Assembly (NCBI RefSeq): GCF_901905185.1
Contig: NZ_CABFMQ020000076.1
Location: forward strand, 186,001-250,000
Direction: 5' to 3'
Length of the DNA stretch: 64,000 bases
Source of the DNA: Methylocella tundrae
GTDB taxonomy: Bacteria > Pseudomonadota > Alphaproteobacteria > Rhizobiales > Beijerinckiaceae
Positions 62,580 through 64,000 of the stretch are shown here, one piece after another. Below the pieces are notes generated by a model. It saw only the letters and a program-made list of their open reading frames with translations. It did not search any database and was not told the origin of the DNA. Every line of letters begins with the position of its first letter. The stretch's first letter is position 1. Both the position numbers and the translations under genes were made by a program.

Positions 62580-63779
62580 GTGGCCAGTAAAGAAGACCAG
62601 GAAATCGTCATTATAAAAAGGCATGCCGCTCAAGAAGACGGTCATCACGGCGGCGCCTGGAAAATCGCCTTCGCGGATTTTATGACCGCGATGATGGCCT
62701 TGTTCCTCGTCCTGTGGCTGATCAGCTCGACCAGCGACAAGACGAAGCACGCGGTCGCGCAATATTTCAATCCGGTCAAGCTCGTTGACGTCACGACTCT
62801 CAAGAAGGGATTTCGTGATCCAAAGAACACCGAGATGGGCGCGGGACCAAAGAGCAGCGAATCGAAGATTGAAGCTGACACGGACCAGAACCTCGCTGAG
62901 ACCAAGGAAGTCGCTGTTCAACCCGGAGCCAAATTGCCGACGCATTCTGAGTCGGCGCTGTTTCGCGATCCTTATGCCGTCCTTGCCGAGATCGCCGGGC
63001 AAGCCCGCGTCGACGAGACGCCGAAGCCGACGTCCGGGCCCGCGCCGACCGCCGCGGCTGAGTCGGCCCCAGACACGCTCGATAGCTTCAGTGACCCCTT
63101 CACCACCATTCCGCATGTTGCCGAGCCTGCCGCGCTATCACAGGCCGCGGTGGCGCCGATTGCAGCGCAAGCCGCCACAGCCGGTCAAGGCGAACATAGC
63201 CATCCCCCCGCGCATGATGCGACTGCGGCGCGGCCAAATGCGGAGGTCAGGACGCATGGTTCCGGGCCGGCCGCGGGCCCGGACAGCGTCGCGGAAACGC
63301 CCCAGCTCAATGATGCGGACGCGGCAAAACTGAAAGCCGACGTTATGGCGCTGGCAAAGCAGGAGGGTCGATCACCGGCCGGCCCGCATATCGAAGTCCA
63401 GAGCACAGGCGAAGGGCTTCTCATCAGTCTCACAGACGACAGAAATTTCGCGATGTTCGCCATCGGTTCAGCTGAGCCGCAATCGAAAACCATCGAAGTC
63501 ATGGCGAAGATCGCCGAACTGTTGAAGACGCGCGCCGGAGCCATCGTGGTTCGCGGACATACTGACGCCCGCCCATTCAAATCGGCGACTTATGACAATT
63601 GGCGGCTCTCCACCGCGCGCGCGCACATGGCTCATTACATGCTGGTTCGCGGCGGTCTCGACGACAAGCGCATCGAGAAGATCGAAGGCTACGCGGACCG
63701 TCGATTGAAGATCGCCGCCGATCCGATGGCCGCCGCCAATCGACGCATCGAAATTCTGCTGCGAAAGGACAAACCGTGA
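62580..63779 (+). CDS. motB: Flagellar stator protein MotB
   Basis: Stator partner of MotA; 399 aa. One transmembrane helix (about 30-52, 'FADFMTAMMALFLVLWLISS') carries the proton-binding Asp33. The plug region follows ('DKTKHAVAQYFNPVKLVDVT'). A long Pro/Ala-rich linker (about 85-235), larger than in E. coli MotB, bridges to the OmpA-like peptidoglycan-binding domain (about 255-397) with 'IVVRGHTDARPFKSATYDNW' and 'LSTARAHMAHYMLVRGGLD'. GTG start eight bases after the fliH stop. The stop overlaps motC. Confidence 0.95.
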   Translation: MASKEDQEIVIIKRHAAQEDGHHGGAWKIAFADFMTAMMALFLVLWLISSTSDKTKHAVAQYFNPVKLVDVTTLKKGFRDPKNTEMGAGPKSSESKIEADTDQNLAETKEVAVQPGAKLPTHSESALFRDPYAVLAEIAGQARVDETPKPTSGPAPTAAAESAPDTLDSFSDPFTTIPHVAEPAALSQAAVAPIAAQAATAGQGEHSHPPAHDATAARPNAEVRTHGSGPAAGPDSVAETPQLNDADAAKLKADVMALAKQEGRSPAGPHIEVQSTGEGLLISLTDDRNFAMFAIGSAEPQSKTIEVMAKIAELLKTRAGAIVVRGHTDARPFKSATYDNWRLSTARAHMAHYMLVRGGLDDKRIEKIEGYADRRLKIAADPMAAANRRIEILLRKDKP

Positions 63780-64000
63780 TGGAAGCGCCGAGATTGTTGC
63801 TTGGTCTCGCGTTGACGTGCATCTTTAACGCCACGGCCTTCGCGCAGCGGGCGGAAGATCCGCAGACTGATCAGCGCAAAGGGCAGCCGTTTGAGATCGC
63901 GCGATCAATGGAGGCGACGCAAGACGAGATCGTTTTGGGAAGCGTCGACGCGCGGAGCAGGCTGCCGAAATTGATTGGGCAGATCGCCGAGCGCCTTCTC
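63779..64000 (+). CDS. motC: MotC-like motility protein (5' part, cut by window edge)
   Basis: First 74 codons of a protein that runs off the window. The signal peptide is clear (about 1-22, 'RLLLGLALTCIFNATAFA'). The mature start 'PFEIARSMEATQDEIVLGSV' resembles rhizobial MotC, which typically has 'LVRSLQxLQDxIAxGxxxA' there. MotC is a periplasmic protein needed for stator function, with MotE as its chaperone; motE lies about 7 kb upstream in this same block. It begins on the last base of the motB stop. The call rests on position and a short stretch of similarity. Confidence 0.75.
   Translation, partial: MEAPRLLLGLALTCIFNATAFAQRAEDPQTDQRKGQPFEIARSMEATQDEIVLGSVDARSRLPKLIGQIAERLL

Overview
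The window is a GC-rich chromosomal segment of an alphaproteobacterium of the order Rhizobiales. The closest fit is a Beijerinckiaceae-type organism (Methylocella, Methylocapsa or Beijerinckia relatives). This rests on the rhizobial flagellar gene order with motE and motC, a membrane-anchored CycM-type cytochrome c next to pheA, a DUF1236 protein, and a PQQ-associated ABC module typical of alcohol-oxidising proteobacteria. The taxonomic call is inference from gene content; no rRNA is present.

Layout. 0-8 kb: a secreted SGNH hydrolase (DUF459), an aldehyde dehydrogenase, a SulP transporter behind a small XRE regulator with a likely operator, about 0.9 kb of AT-richer non-coding DNA, a secreted TIGR03118-type protein and an elongator tRNA-Met. 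8-16 kb: HAD phosphatase, DUF1236 protein, cbpA-cbpM chaperone pair, a flavoprotein, an APC permease, pheA and cycM. 16-23.4 kb: a yejABEF peptide importer operon interrupted by two unusual genes, a peptidoglycan-binding-like protein and a zinc-protease-like protein. 23.8-29 kb: trehalose metabolism, with otsA and a TreS-maltokinase fusion whose kinase metal motif is altered. 29-36 kb: housekeeping genes rpsT, dnaA, ruvC-ruvA (no ruvB), tsaD and hemC-hemD.

36-43 kb: a four-gene PQQ-associated ABC module (binding protein, beta-propeller, ATPase, ABC-2 permease), then a c-type cytochrome and a divergent SsuABC-like importer. No PQQ dehydrogenase is in the window. 43-47.6 kb: recQ, ggt and an LprI-like protein. 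47.7-64 kb: one co-directional flagellar and motility block, motA-fliM-fliN-fliG-flhB-(unknown)-flgB-flgC-fliE-flgG-flgA-flgI-(small ORF)-motE-flgH-fliL-fliP-fliC-fliF-fliH-motB-motC, the last cut by the window edge. It supplies switch, export, rod, rings, filament and stator parts. flgF, fliI, flhA, fliQ and fliR must lie elsewhere.

No CRISPR array, insertion sequence, prophage or rRNA operon was seen. The best candidates for new biology are the two genes inside the yej operon, the Asp-to-Gly change in the maltokinase domain, a 23-codon ORF with a flgB-identical ribosome binding site ahead of motE, and the PQQ-type ABC and cytochrome neighbourhood lacking its dehydrogenase.
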